The notes under the pieces were generated by a model. That model was not told the origin of the DNA. It ran no database searches and was given only the letters and a program-made list of their open reading frames with translations. A stretch of DNA of 64,000 nucleotides. It comes from Ignavibacteria bacterium. Lineage in GTDB: Bacteria > Bacteroidota > Ignavibacteria > OLB7. Shown here piece after piece: positions 1 through 8,467 of the stretch. Position 1 is the stretch's first letter. The number at the start of each line of letters is the position of its first letter. Made by a program: the position numbers and the translations under genes. The stretch covers positions 310,001-374,000 of the forward strand of contig JACKAE010000003.1 in assembly GCA_020635205.1 (NCBI GenBank), written 5' to 3'.

Positions 1-2
1 AC

Positions 3-3000
3 GGTGGATCATACATGGTTGAAATGGTTCCGAGAGAGCAGTGGGTCTCCTACTCACCGTTCAAGGCTCCTTCTTATCCCTCAGGGATGAAGCACTACAT
101 CAACATCGTAACCGACACGAATAACCAGTTCAATGTCTACTACCGTTCAGGTTCTGGCGGTCGCCAGCTTTTCCCGTTCAGTCGTGGAAAAGTTCCTGGA
201 ACAGACCTGATCTGGGGTCAGATTATCGTTAACCCGGGTCTGAACTATATCATCGAATCAGACGATGATGGCCGCTTTGGTGGTTTTGTCTATGGTCAGC
301 TTCGTGGGTACGAGCTCTATCGTCCAGGTGGCACAGAAAAAGATGATGACGATAAGAGCAAGTCTGTAGCAGGTGGTGGTGACAATGATCTTCCCGGAAT
401 TCTGCACCCATCGGAATACGAAGAAGAGTTGGCAATGATGTACGGCTATCCTCTTGCACCTTCTCGCTGCGTTCTCGCTGAGCCAGATAAGTACAACGTG
501 ACGGTTGAGCAAGATTGCGATAAGATGGTAATCACCATCGAAGCAGAGAACGAAAATCCATCAGGTTTAAAGTTCATCCGCTTGCTGAACGACCGTGACA
601 GTACATTTAATACACGCCTTGAGTTTATCGAACCAGAAAGCGCACTCGCACTCCGCGAAAAGAACGTTGCGAAGGCTGTCATTCAGCTTGTAGCTATCAA
701 TCCGCTGCAAGATGCTCGGGGTGTTGTGGAATTCAAGGATCGTACCCGCGAAGGTAAAGTGCAGCGCGTTCGCTTCAAATATGAGGCAGAGCGTGTTGAC
801 ATCGTTCCGGCTGAGGGGCTTGACTTTGGTCAGCTAACGTTGGATTTCGCAGCAGGAGAAAGAGAGTTGACGATCACCAATCCTCTCGACAAGGATGTGG
901 TAGTAAAGGAACTGAAGCTCTTCTTCGGAAACCAAGAGTTTGTCATCACACGTGTTGAGCCAAACTTTGATTGGAAGAGTGGTAAAGACTCCATTATTCT
1001 GAAGAGCAAAGAGTCGATGAAGGTTTGGATCGACATCACACCTCGTGATGAGAACCGCATCTACCACGACTCACTGGTTGTGATCCTCGGCTGCGTTCAG
1101 GTCTCCGTACCTCTCGATGCAGCGACAGTACAGCCATGTCTCTTCGTGAACGATTTGGACTTTGGTACATTAGCCCCGAAAGACTCCAAAACTTTAGAGT
1201 TGGAAATCTGTAATATCGGCAAGGGACGAGTGACGTTCCACGATTCAACTTCGCGAGGGGGTGGAGACATCCTCACTTGGTTGTTGACCAATAAGTTCAC
1301 AGTCGATCCGGCTGACATACAGAAGCTGCGGACTACCGTGCTGAATGCAAATGAGTGCGTGAAGATTAACGTAACCTTCTCCTCCGATTCAACTGGCACA
1401 TTCCGCACAGTTAGCCGCTTCTGGGCAAGCACACGCGATTGCCGCGACACAAGTATCTGGAGAGCAAAGGTTACCAGCCCAGGACCACAGATTACAAGCT
1501 ATGACTGGTTAGAGCGTTGGCTCTCATCAAGAAATCCTTGTACGAAGAACGGGACTGAACAGTATGAGTGGGATATTGAAGTCAGCAATGACGGTGATGC
1601 ACCATTTACTGTAGTCGAGATCAAGATTGTGGAAGACCCTGATGGCGTATTCGAGATTATTAACCCAGGGAACGTGACACCGAATAAGAGCATTAATCCG
1701 AATGTTACTGAAAAGGTTCGCGTCGCTTTCCGTCCAATGGAAGAGAAACCATATAGTGCGGTAATTCGCCTCTACTTCCGGATTAATGGAGAACTCGACT
1801 CGCTCGACGGATTCCTCGATGGTGTCGGTCTCGAATCGTATGTAGAGATTACCGATCAGGCATACTCTACACTTCAGTTCAAAGGTCCGGGTAATAATCC
1901 AGAAACGAAGTCCCTCTTTATTCGTTCAACTGGTACTCGTCCAGTGACGATTACAGGAGCTTCGATTAAGGGGCCTGATGGCACTGACTTCGGAAACCTC
2001 ACATTCTTAGCTCCTAATTTAGCTGGACCAACGTTTACGTTGGCACCGGGAGAAGTACAGGAAATTGAAGTCACATTTAACGCACAGGATACTGATCCTC
2101 TGCTAAAGAATGCGACAGTTGATCTTGAGGGAGACTTCGCTTACGCAAACTGCTCTACTTCGAAGACTGACTCTTCCGGTACAATTACTGGTGAGGTTTA
2201 CACACTCGGCGCAGAAGTAACTGGATGGACCTTCCCGAATATCCTCACATGTTATGAGGATGACGGAGTGATCACAGTAACGAACACTGGTACTGATCCG
2301 ATTGAGATGACTAACATCGGTCAGCCACAGCCAATTTCTGATCCTGCAATCTTCTCTGTCGACGACAGTGGATTCCCACTGCCATTCACGATTGCTCCGG
2401 GTGAAACAGTACAGATTCCTGTACACTTCTCGCCGGTCGATCCACAGGCATACACAGCATCGGTGGACATCACATTCAAGGACCTTGATGGAGATGGCAC
2501 AGATGACACTCAGACGGCTATCATTACTGGTTCAGCACGGAAGATCTCGATCAACTTCAGCATTGAGGAGGGATACTCTACCTTCCCTGGTCTGCCGTTG
2601 ACGATCTCCGTGAATATGAATGGAATGGATGATCCGGACTTCGAGCCAAGCCAAGGACAAATCACACACTTCTTTGTGCAGGTGTACTACAATGCCGGCA
2701 TGATGTTAGTGAACGAGGACAACTTCCGTCTTGGTGAAGCATTCCCAGAGGGTGATGGCTGGAAGATCAGTGAATTCGAGCGTCAGCCCGGATACATTAT
2801 CTTCGAGATTCAGAACACTCAAGGCAAGTTCATTGAGCGGAAAGAGGGTAAAGTTCTTGAGATCGACTTTGTCACCTACATTGGCGACACGTTGGCAACA
2901 GAACTACGTCCAGAAGCATGGCTTCAGCCGGGTGGATTTGGAGCGAACGGCAACGACTGTATCGACTTCACATTTACTCCTGGCGATGCTCGCCTCGACT

Positions 3001-3305
3001 CAGTCTGCGGTCTGAACTTCCGCCTGATCGAAGCAACAAACGCGAAGTACTCGGTTGGCAATGCCTATCCGAACGTTGCAAACACTCAGACAGATGTCGA
3101 GTTCTCGCTCGGTCTGGATGCACACACGACAATCGAACTCTTCAACCAGCAGGGCGACAAAGTTGGCGTTCTGGTTGACGAGTACCTGAACCCAGGTACA
3201 TACCGCGTCACATGGGATGTCCGCGGACTCCCGACCGGCACGTACTACTACCGGATTAACTCCGGCCACTGGACAGGAACGCAAGAAGTGAGAGTTCAGA
3301 AGTAA
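3..3305 (+). CDS. Large T9SS-secreted surface protein with ASH/Ig-like repeats, left-truncated
   Basis: The reading frame is open to the left edge, so the N-terminus and any signal peptide are missing; the first Met is at base 15, giving 1096 residues. After an acidic Asp-rich linker (about residues 110-125) come several roughly 110-residue beta-sandwich segments. These carry phrases such as LDFGTL and ITNPLDKDV, typical of ASPM/SPD-2/Hydin (ASH, choice-of-anchor D) domains. A cohesin-like segment follows at about 865-990. The last 80 residues (AYPNVANTQT to EVRVQK) match a T9SS type A sorting domain: a Pro-Asn start, GTYRVTWD, LPTGTYYYRI and a basic end. Family knowledge implies export across the outer membrane and surface attachment. 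The N-terminal part may resemble IgGFc-binding-type domains, which is only an inference. Substrate and partner are unknown. Confidence 0.85.
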   Translation, partial: GGSYMVEMVPREQWVSYSPFKAPSYPSGMKHYINIVTDTNNQFNVYYRSGSGGRQLFPFSRGKVPGTDLIWGQIIVNPGLNYIIESDDDGRFGGFVYGQLRGYELYRPGGTEKDDDDKSKSVAGGGDNDLPGILHPSEYEEELAMMYGYPLAPSRCVLAEPDKYNVTVEQDCDKMVITIEAENENPSGLKFIRLLNDRDSTFNTRLEFIEPESALALREKNVAKAVIQLVAINPLQDARGVVEFKDRTREGKVQRVRFKYEAERVDIVPAEGLDFGQLTLDFAAGERELTITNPLDKDVVVKELKLFFGNQEFVITRVEPNFDWKSGKDSIILKSKESMKVWIDITPRDENRIYHDSLVVILGCVQVSVPLDAATVQPCLFVNDLDFGTLAPKDSKTLELEICNIGKGRVTFHDSTSRGGGDILTWLLTNKFTVDPADIQKLRTTVLNANECVKINVTFSSDSTGTFRTVSRFWASTRDCRDTSIWRAKVTSPGPQITSYDWLERWLSSRNPCTKNGTEQYEWDIEVSNDGDAPFTVVEIKIVEDPDGVFEIINPGNVTPNKSINPNVTEKVRVAFRPMEEKPYSAVIRLYFRINGELDSLDGFLDGVGLESYVEITDQAYSTLQFKGPGNNPETKSLFIRSTGTRPVTITGASIKGPDGTDFGNLTFLAPNLAGPTFTLAPGEVQEIEVTFNAQDTDPLLKNATVDLEGDFAYANCSTSKTDSSGTITGEVYTLGAEVTGWTFPNILTCYEDDGVITVTNTGTDPIEMTNIGQPQPISDPAIFSVDDSGFPLPFTIAPGETVQIPVHFSPVDPQAYTASVDITFKDLDGDGTDDTQTAIITGSARKISINFSIEEGYSTFPGLPLTISVNMNGMDDPDFEPSQGQITHFFVQVYYNAGMMLVNEDNFRLGEAFPEGDGWKISEFERQPGYIIFEIQNTQGKFIERKEGKVLEIDFVTYIGDTLATELRPEAWLQPGGFGANGNDCIDFTFTPGDARLDSVCGLNFRLIEATNAKYSVGNAYPNVANTQTDVEFSLGLDAHTTIELFNQQGDKVGVLVDEYLNPGTYRVTWDVRGLPTGTYYYRINSGHWTGTQEVRVQK

Positions 3306-3332
3306 TTCTCTCTCACGGATAATCGCAACGCA

Positions 3333-3366
3333 GGGCGTGCTCGAGAAATCGGGCACGCCCTTTTGT
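3333..3366 (+). terminator. Rho-independent terminator after the T9SS giant
   Basis: An 8-bp perfect stem, GGGCGTGC pairing with GCACGCCC, encloses a 12-nt loop and is followed by TTTTGTTTT. It lies 28 nt after the stop codon. Confidence 0.85.
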
Positions 3367-3620
3367 TTTCTATCGAGCTTAGAATTAAGGACGATGAGTG
3401 AAAAAAGGGGTAGAGTGGAATGTCACTCTTTTGAGTTGAACACACTCTCCCCTCTCCCCCAGCCTCTCTCTCCCCAATGACGGACGAGGGAAGCAACAGA
3501 ACATTCACATCCTCTGCCTCCTCATGAATTGATATTCTGTATCTGAAAACGGTACTACGTCAAGATCAAGACAGAACTCTAAAGATTTATCTTCCGCATT
3601 CCCAATTCGTATCTTTTGCA
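3367..3620. other. Intergenic region with a polypyrimidine tract
   Basis: No gene is seen between the terminator and rarA. Positions 3442-3475 form a CT-rich tract (CTCTCCCC-type repeats). The sequence TATCTTTTG just before the rarA ATG resembles a Bacteroidota -7 element, but its position would give an almost leaderless transcript, so it is only a weak promoter candidate. Confidence 0.4.
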
Positions 3621-4898
3621 ATGAACGCGCAACAGACAAGCCCACTTGCAGCACGAATCAGACCAAAAGTTTTATCTGAGGTGCTCGGACAAGAACATCT
3701 GCTCGGCTCCGGCAAACCAATGCGGCGGATGATTGAAACAGGACGGCTCCACTCAATGATTTTATGGGGGCCACCGGGAGTTGGAAAGACTACGATTGCC
3801 CTCCTATTAGCTGAAGAAACAAAGGCTTTATTCCGCCGACTCTCGGCTGTCTCCAGCGGAATCAAAGAAGTCCGTGAAGTTATCGCCGAGGGAAAGGAGC
3901 AGGTTGCTGCGGGACAAAAGATCGTTCTCTTTCTGGACGAGATTCATCGCTTCAACAAGGCTCAACAAGATGCTCTGCTCCCGGCTGTTGAAGAGGGGTG
4001 GATAACGCTGATTGGAGCAACTACCGAAAATCCATCGTTTGAAGTTATTCGTCCTCTCCTCTCACGTTGTACCGTTTTCACACTCAACCCCCTCTCTACT
4101 GAAGCTCTCAACGCACTTGTGGCAAGAGCAACTAATTTGGAAACGCGATTACAGGAAGTGGAAATCGTCGATCGAGAGTTATTAACTGGACTGGCTGGAG
4201 GTGATGGGAGGAAATTGCTAACGGGCTTGGAACTGGCTCTCGATCTGCTTCAACCGGACGAAAGAACTATCACTGGAGATCATCTACGGACGGCATTCAG
4301 CAGCAAGCAGTTCTACGATAAGACTGGAGAAGCACACTACGATATTATCTCGGCCTTTATCAAAAGTATTCGGGGGAGTGATCCTAACGGAGCACTCTTC
4401 TGGCTTGCGCGGATGCTTGAAGGTGGGGAGGATCCCCTGTTCATCGCCCGTAGAATGGTAATCCTTGCCAGCGAAGATATTGGCAATGCCGACCCATACG
4501 CAATCACGTTAGCCACAAACATCTTCTTGGCTCTGGAACGAATTGGTATGCCAGAAGGAAGAATCATTTTGGCGCAGGGAGTAACCTATCTTGCCACGGC
4601 ACTGAAAAGCAATGCAAGTTACAGGGCTATTGATCTGGCTTTAAAAGATGCGCGCCAGTATCCTCACCTCTTCCCTCCTCTCCACTTACGAAACGCGCCA
4701 ACAGGTCTGATGAAATCGTTGGGTTACGGTAAGAGTTATCGATATGCTCACAACTACGAAGGAGGTTTCGTCGATCAAGAATACTTACCAGATGAACTCC
4801 AAGGCAGAGTCTACTACCAACCGAGCCGGCATGGTCGCGAGGGAACAATTTGGGAACGTCTGAAAGAGTTGTGGCCAAAACGATATGGAAAGAAGTAG
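3621..4898 (+). CDS. rarA: Replication-associated recombination protein RarA (MgsA), AAA+ ATPase
   Basis: This 425-residue protein has the normal length for the RarA/MgsA/WRNIP1 family, which acts at stalled replication forks and is related to clamp loaders. The Walker A motif GPPGVGKTT is at about residues 50-58, Walker B is FLDEIHRF at about 100, and the sensor segment is GATTENPSFEV at about 132. The C-terminal half (from about residue 235) has the family tetramerisation features, including SAFIKSIRGSDPNGALFWLARML and the RMVILASEDIGNAD segment. It appears to be a single-gene unit, convergent with the small gene ending at 5035. I see no terminator hairpin just after it. Confidence 0.95.
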   Translation: MNAQQTSPLAARIRPKVLSEVLGQEHLLGSGKPMRRMIETGRLHSMILWGPPGVGKTTIALLLAEETKALFRRLSAVSSGIKEVREVIAEGKEQVAAGQKIVLFLDEIHRFNKAQQDALLPAVEEGWITLIGATTENPSFEVIRPLLSRCTVFTLNPLSTEALNALVARATNLETRLQEVEIVDRELLTGLAGGDGRKLLTGLELALDLLQPDERTITGDHLRTAFSSKQFYDKTGEAHYDIISAFIKSIRGSDPNGALFWLARMLEGGEDPLFIARRMVILASEDIGNADPYAITLATNIFLALERIGMPEGRIILAQGVTYLATALKSNASYRAIDLALKDARQYPHLFPPLHLRNAPTGLMKSLGYGKSYRYAHNYEGGFVDQEYLPDELQGRVYYQPSRHGREGTIWERLKELWPKRYGKK

Positions 4899-5034
4899 AG
4901 GATCACGTAATTGCTGAGGAGGTGAAAGCAGATACTTCGTTCATAACACAAAAGGAAGGAATCAAAGGTCGCCCCACCATTTGCCATCCCTCAACTCTGC
5001 ACACTCTCAACTCTGTGAACTCAATAAACTACCG

Positions 5035-5205
5035 TTAGTAATCAAACAGCGGATAGATGAAGACGATCCCCAAAATAATCAAGGCAATGATGATAACGAA
5101 TTTCATCACCTTCTTCACGATTGCGCCAATCAAGAAAATCAGAAGAATTGGCAAAGCAACTTTAAGGATTGCCGGAAGAGTGCCGAGAGATTCGAGAATA
5201 TCCAT
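5035..5205 (-). CDS. Small hydrophobic membrane protein, 56 residues
   Basis: I read this frame directly: it begins MDILESLGTLPAILK and ends FIYPLFDY before TAA. Two hydrophobic stretches (about residues 10-30 and 35-52) are separated by a Lys-Lys turn, so it is predicted to be a two-helix inner-membrane hairpin. The ribosome binding site AAGGGGAC lies 4 nt upstream of the ATG, which supports real translation. The gene starts 29 nt after the stop of the PorQ-like gene on the same strand, so the two are probably cotranscribed. I do not recognise a family. A role in the envelope or in T9SS is possible only by association. Confidence 0.6.
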   Translation of the reverse strand: MDILESLGTLPAILKVALPILLIFLIGAIVKKVMKFVIIIALIILGIVFIYPLFDY

Positions 5206-5234
5206 TACGTCCCCTTGTAGAAAAATCGTTCCGA

Positions 5235-6185
5235 CTACAGAGAGGCGTTCAACGTAATGCGGTGCATTCCTCCAAGCCCGGCAAGACTGTTGAAGGCATA
5301 GTCAAAACGATACTGATCGATCAAAATGCCAACCCCAGCAGACAGTCCTCCAAGTCCCTTCGATCCTCCGAATGTCACATCTTGCCGAGTGCGGTTGTTG
5401 TATCCAAGCCGAAGCCGAAGTGGGTCGGAAATGGTGAACTCACCTCCGATAGAGAACGAGGAAAATCGGGAGAGGAAATCGTCGGACTCGTCGAGTAGAC
5501 GACTAAAGTTGAGAGCAATCAACAACGGAAGGCCACGTAACTGATGGGAAACCCCAAGTTTTAAATCGAGTGGGAGATCTTCGTTGACCTCAGCGAATGA
5601 GGAGACCTGAGAACCAAGGTGGAGCAAGGAAAGTCCAGCTTGGATATTGCTAACAGTGTCGGCATAGTAGAGACCTCCATCAAGAGCGAGCGCAGTTGAG
5701 GAGAATTCATCAATAGATGAGAAGATGATCTTTCCATTCACGCCAGCAGAAAAGCCTTCTCCTAACGCATTCCCCCACCCTACGGTCAGCACAATGTCTT
5801 GTGAGCCAAACTCACCAATCATATTCCCATTCCGATCAGTCCGCTCGAACGAACCATAGGTATTGAATTGCACCCCAGCACCGAGTGTCCCAACTCCATC
5901 GAAACGCTTTGCACCGGCGAGAGAACCACTGTTGATGTCGAGCAAGTGTTTGAACACAGTGATAGATAGTGGCGCAGTAGAATCAATTGTGTTGAGCAGA
6001 GCAGGATTATAGAAGAGGCCGTTTGCATCGCCCGGAAGGGTAACTGCCGCTCCAGCCATAGCAGCGGATCGAGCCGATGCGTCGCTACGAAGAAAGTCGT
6101 AGACAAATGACTGGCTCTGCGACCAACTTGTGGAAGAGAGAGTTATGAGAGCGAGCAAGGCAAAATTGATCGAAAGAAATTTCAT
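5235..6185 (-). CDS. PorV/PorQ family outer-membrane protein (PorQ-like)
   Basis: This 316-residue protein has a Sec signal peptide of about 22 residues (ending near SWSQSQ) and then a predicted beta-barrel. The N-terminal signature FLRSDASARSAAMAGAAV followed by PGDANGLFYNPALL is typical of PorV/PorQ proteins in the type IX secretion system. The end, GLGGLSAGVGILID then YAFNSLAGLGGMHRITL, fits PorQ best. In characterised systems PorV shuttles cargo and PorQ has a related outer-membrane role. The window also encodes two proteins with T9SS sorting domains, so the context agrees. Many FCB genomes carry several such paralogues, so this need not be the principal PorV. No other por gene is nearby. 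Confidence 0.8.
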   Translation of the reverse strand: MKFLSINFALLALITLSSTSWSQSQSFVYDFLRSDASARSAAMAGAAVTLPGDANGLFYNPALLNTIDSTAPLSITVFKHLLDINSGSLAGAKRFDGVGTLGAGVQFNTYGSFERTDRNGNMIGEFGSQDIVLTVGWGNALGEGFSAGVNGKIIFSSIDEFSSTALALDGGLYYADTVSNIQAGLSLLHLGSQVSSFAEVNEDLPLDLKLGVSHQLRGLPLLIALNFSRLLDESDDFLSRFSSFSIGGEFTISDPLRLRLGYNNRTRQDVTFGGSKGLGGLSAGVGILIDQYRFDYAFNSLAGLGGMHRITLNASL

Positions 6186-6322
6186 TGCAAATTCAAATTC
6201 TTATGTCCGTACAGACTATCCACCGAAACAAATCAACGGTGCGACATGCTTCGGAATGAATGAGAAGGGAATAAGTGGTAAAATCTCCTTTCCTGCAAGT
6301 GATTTCTCCCTCCCTAAAGAAA

Positions 6323-6778
6323 TTAACCAGTAACAGCTACTGAAGGGAACCACTCGTAGAGCATAAGGTAAACCAGAACCCCAGTTATTGAAACGTAGAG
6401 CCAGATAGGTAAAGTCCAACGCGCAATTTTCTTATGCTTATCAAACTTGCGGGAAAGGCCACGCTTAAGCGTGATAATGGCAAGGAAAGGAACAATGGCA
6501 GCGAGTGCGATGTGAGAGAAGAGTATGAACCGATAAACTCCAATAAGCAAGGCTCCCCCTCCACCAAAGGGAGTGTTCACCCCTCCACGAAGCGCATGAT
6601 ATGTGACATAAGAAATAAGGAAGAGAATGGAGACAGAAAAAGCACCCAACATGATATTTCTGTGTGCTTTCCACTTTCCCTGACGAATCATTATAAACCC
6701 GAGCAGCAGAAGGATGGTAGCAATGCCGTTCAAAATTGCGTTCAATCGGGGGAGATCCATCACATCAAAGGAATCCAT
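6323..6778 (-). CDS. DUF420 family membrane protein (CtaM-like oxidase assembly factor)
   Basis: This 151-residue protein has four predicted membrane helices. DUF420 hallmarks are visible: LNAILNGIATILLLLGF with Asn in helix 1, then KAHRNIMLGAF with a conserved His, YHAL in helix 2, and HIALAAIVPFLAI in helix 3. CtaM of Firmicutes belongs to this family and is needed for maturation of haem A-containing oxidases. The gene is last in the order ctaA-ctaB-SCO-DUF420, 27 nt after the SCO gene. That position supports a role in cytochrome c oxidase assembly at the inner membrane. Confidence 0.85.
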   Translation of the reverse strand: MDSFDVMDLPRLNAILNGIATILLLLGFIMIRQGKWKAHRNIMLGAFSVSILFLISYVTYHALRGGVNTPFGGGGALLIGVYRFILFSHIALAAIVPFLAIITLKRGLSRKFDKHKKIARWTLPIWLYVSITGVLVYLMLYEWFPSVAVTG

Positions 6779-6805
6779 GCTGTCGGTTCAAAGTTTATGG
6801 TCGGT

Positions 6806-7450
6806 TCAATTATTCTCTACTTCCTGAAGTCGTTTTAGAAGACTTAGCAGACTGCTTCGCCCTTCCTCGCTGCGCCCATCGAATATCCCGCGAATCTCAC
6901 CACGCCCATCAACGAGAAACAATTTCGATGAGTGGACAATAGGTTCTTGTGGATCGGTTCCCTCAGCAATCGCAACGTGAAAGGTTTGTTGCGCTATCTG
7001 CTGTATCACAGAATCGGAAGCGTTGAGGAATATCCAACGATTTGGATCGGCGTTGTATTGGCTGGCATACTCAGTCAATCGCTCGGGTGTATCATACTCA
7101 GGATCGACCGTAAAGGAGACGAGAACCACCGGATCGTCCGGATCAATCTGAGACTGCAACTGGCTGAGCGACTCGGTCATCACTGGGCAAACCCCACGGC
7201 ATCGGGTAAAGATAAAGCTCGCAATCCAGAACTTTCCCCGCAGTTCTCCAAGGGCGATCTCTTTACCATCTTGCCGTGTGAAGCGTACGTCGGAGGCAAC
7301 TGTGCCAAACGAATCAAGCTCCAGGCCACCACCTGCTTCGGCTTTTCTATCGGAGAGAAGGAAGTATACACCAATAATGAGACCAATCATTAGTACCCCT
7401 CCTGTCACCAACAGCCCCCCCCCTTTTTTGTTTTGATCTTGGCTATTCAC
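6806..7450 (-). CDS. SCO1/SenC family copper chaperone for cytochrome oxidase
   Basis: This 214-residue protein has one N-terminal membrane anchor (about residues 12-32) and a periplasmic thioredoxin-like domain. The copper-binding motif is the CxxxC in FIFTRCRGVCPVMTES, and the conserved distal His is in IVHSSKLFLVD. SCO proteins deliver copper to, or reduce, the CuA site of cytochrome c oxidase subunit II. The start is GTG at 7450 with a GGAG Shine-Dalgarno about 9 nt upstream. It sits between ctaB (84-nt gap) and the DUF420 gene (27-nt gap) in the oxidase assembly operon. Confidence 0.92.
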   Translation of the reverse strand: MNSQDQNKKGGGLLVTGGVLMIGLIIGVYFLLSDRKAEAGGGLELDSFGTVASDVRFTRQDGKEIALGELRGKFWIASFIFTRCRGVCPVMTESLSQLQSQIDPDDPVVLVSFTVDPEYDTPERLTEYASQYNADPNRWIFLNASDSVIQQIAQQTFHVAIAEGTDPQEPIVHSSKLFLVDGRGEIRGIFDGRSEEGRSSLLSLLKRLQEVENN

Positions 7451-7534
7451 GAACTACAACTCCACCGTTAATAATGTTCAACTTTTACTTTGCAACGCTC
7501 ATTCTTCTATGTGCTCTGCCCGCTCACACTATGA

Positions 7535-8467
7535 TCAAAATTTTGGTCCATCAATTGCCATTGCAAGGAGTAAGATGGGGAGGTAGATCAACGAAAAGTG
7601 AAAGACCGCTTTTGCAGCCCGATTTTCACGAGTGAGGGCAAAGCGAAAGCTGAGCCAGAGAAAGATAAGCCCGAGCAAAACTGCTCCGAAGAAATAGACT
7701 GAACCGGAAATCCCAACAAGGGTTGGAATAAGGCTCACCGGAAGAAGAGCCGCAACGTAGAGAAGTATCTGGCGACTTGTGGTATCCCCCTCGGGATCAA
7801 CTAACGGGAGCATCCGATAGCCAGCCCGGGCATAGTCCTTTCGATACATCCAAGCCAAGGCTAAGAAGTGTGGCATTTGCCAAAAGAAGACCAGAGCAAA
7901 GAGTGCCACAGCACCTATCTCCACAGTCCCCGTTGCAGCAGCCCAACCTATCATTGGGGGAAGTGCCCCCGGTACAGCACCAACTATTGTGTTGAGTGTT
8001 GTCCGCCGTTTGAGAGGAGTGTAGAGAAAGACGTAACTGACAAACGTAGCAGCGGCAACGAGGGCTGCTAAAAGATTAGCAGAGAGAGCAAGCCAAACCA
8101 GACCAATAATTGTTAGCAGAAGACCGATGACAAGAGCTTCGCGAGAAGAGACTCTACCAGCCGGAAGAGGACGATTTAGCGTCCGCTTCATCAGGGCATC
8201 TTGTTGCACTTCAATCATCATGTTAAATGCCGCGCATCCAGCCCCAACGAGGAATGTACCGGCAAGCGTCGAGAGAAGAGGAAGAAGTGAGAGATCCCCA
8301 CGCGCACCAAGGTAGTAACCTGCAAGCGTTGTCATTACCGAGAGCAACGTTAAGCGAGGCTTGGTCAACTCGATATAGTCCAGTAAGCGCGATGATGTCT
8401 TCGAAGCATTCTCTACTTCATCAGTTTGAGGATTTAGTAGTCCTTCGGTTGTCTCCCCAGCACTCAT
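7535..8467 (-). CDS. ctaB: Protoheme IX farnesyltransferase (haem O synthase)
   Basis: This 310-residue UbiA-superfamily prenyltransferase farnesylates haem B to haem O in the inner membrane. The first Asp-rich-type motif reads NMMIEVQQDALMKRTLNRPLP, with the haem O synthase signature D-x2-M-x-RT-x-RP. A second conserved loop reads WMYRKDYARAGYRMLP. About nine membrane helices are predicted. The gene overlaps ctaA by 4 nt (ATGA), which implies translational coupling, so haem O can pass directly to haem A synthase. Length and motifs are normal for the family. Confidence 0.96.
   Translation of the reverse strand: MSAGETTEGLLNPQTDEVENASKTSSRLLDYIELTKPRLTLLSVMTTLAGYYLGARGDLSLLPLLSTLAGTFLVGAGCAAFNMMIEVQQDALMKRTLNRPLPAGRVSSREALVIGLLLTIIGLVWLALSANLLAALVAAATFVSYVFLYTPLKRRTTLNTIVGAVPGALPPMIGWAAATGTVEIGAVALFALVFFWQMPHFLALAWMYRKDYARAGYRMLPLVDPEGDTTSRQILLYVAALLPVSLIPTLVGISGSVYFFGAVLLGLIFLWLSFRFALTRENRAAKAVFHFSLIYLPILLLAMAIDGPKF

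Noticed and set aside
333..350. Asp-Asp-Asp-Asp-Lys in the first protein, identical to an enterokinase cleavage tag
   Set aside because: It lies in a natural acidic linker of a surface protein, with no vector or tag sequence around it. Chance is a sufficient explanation.
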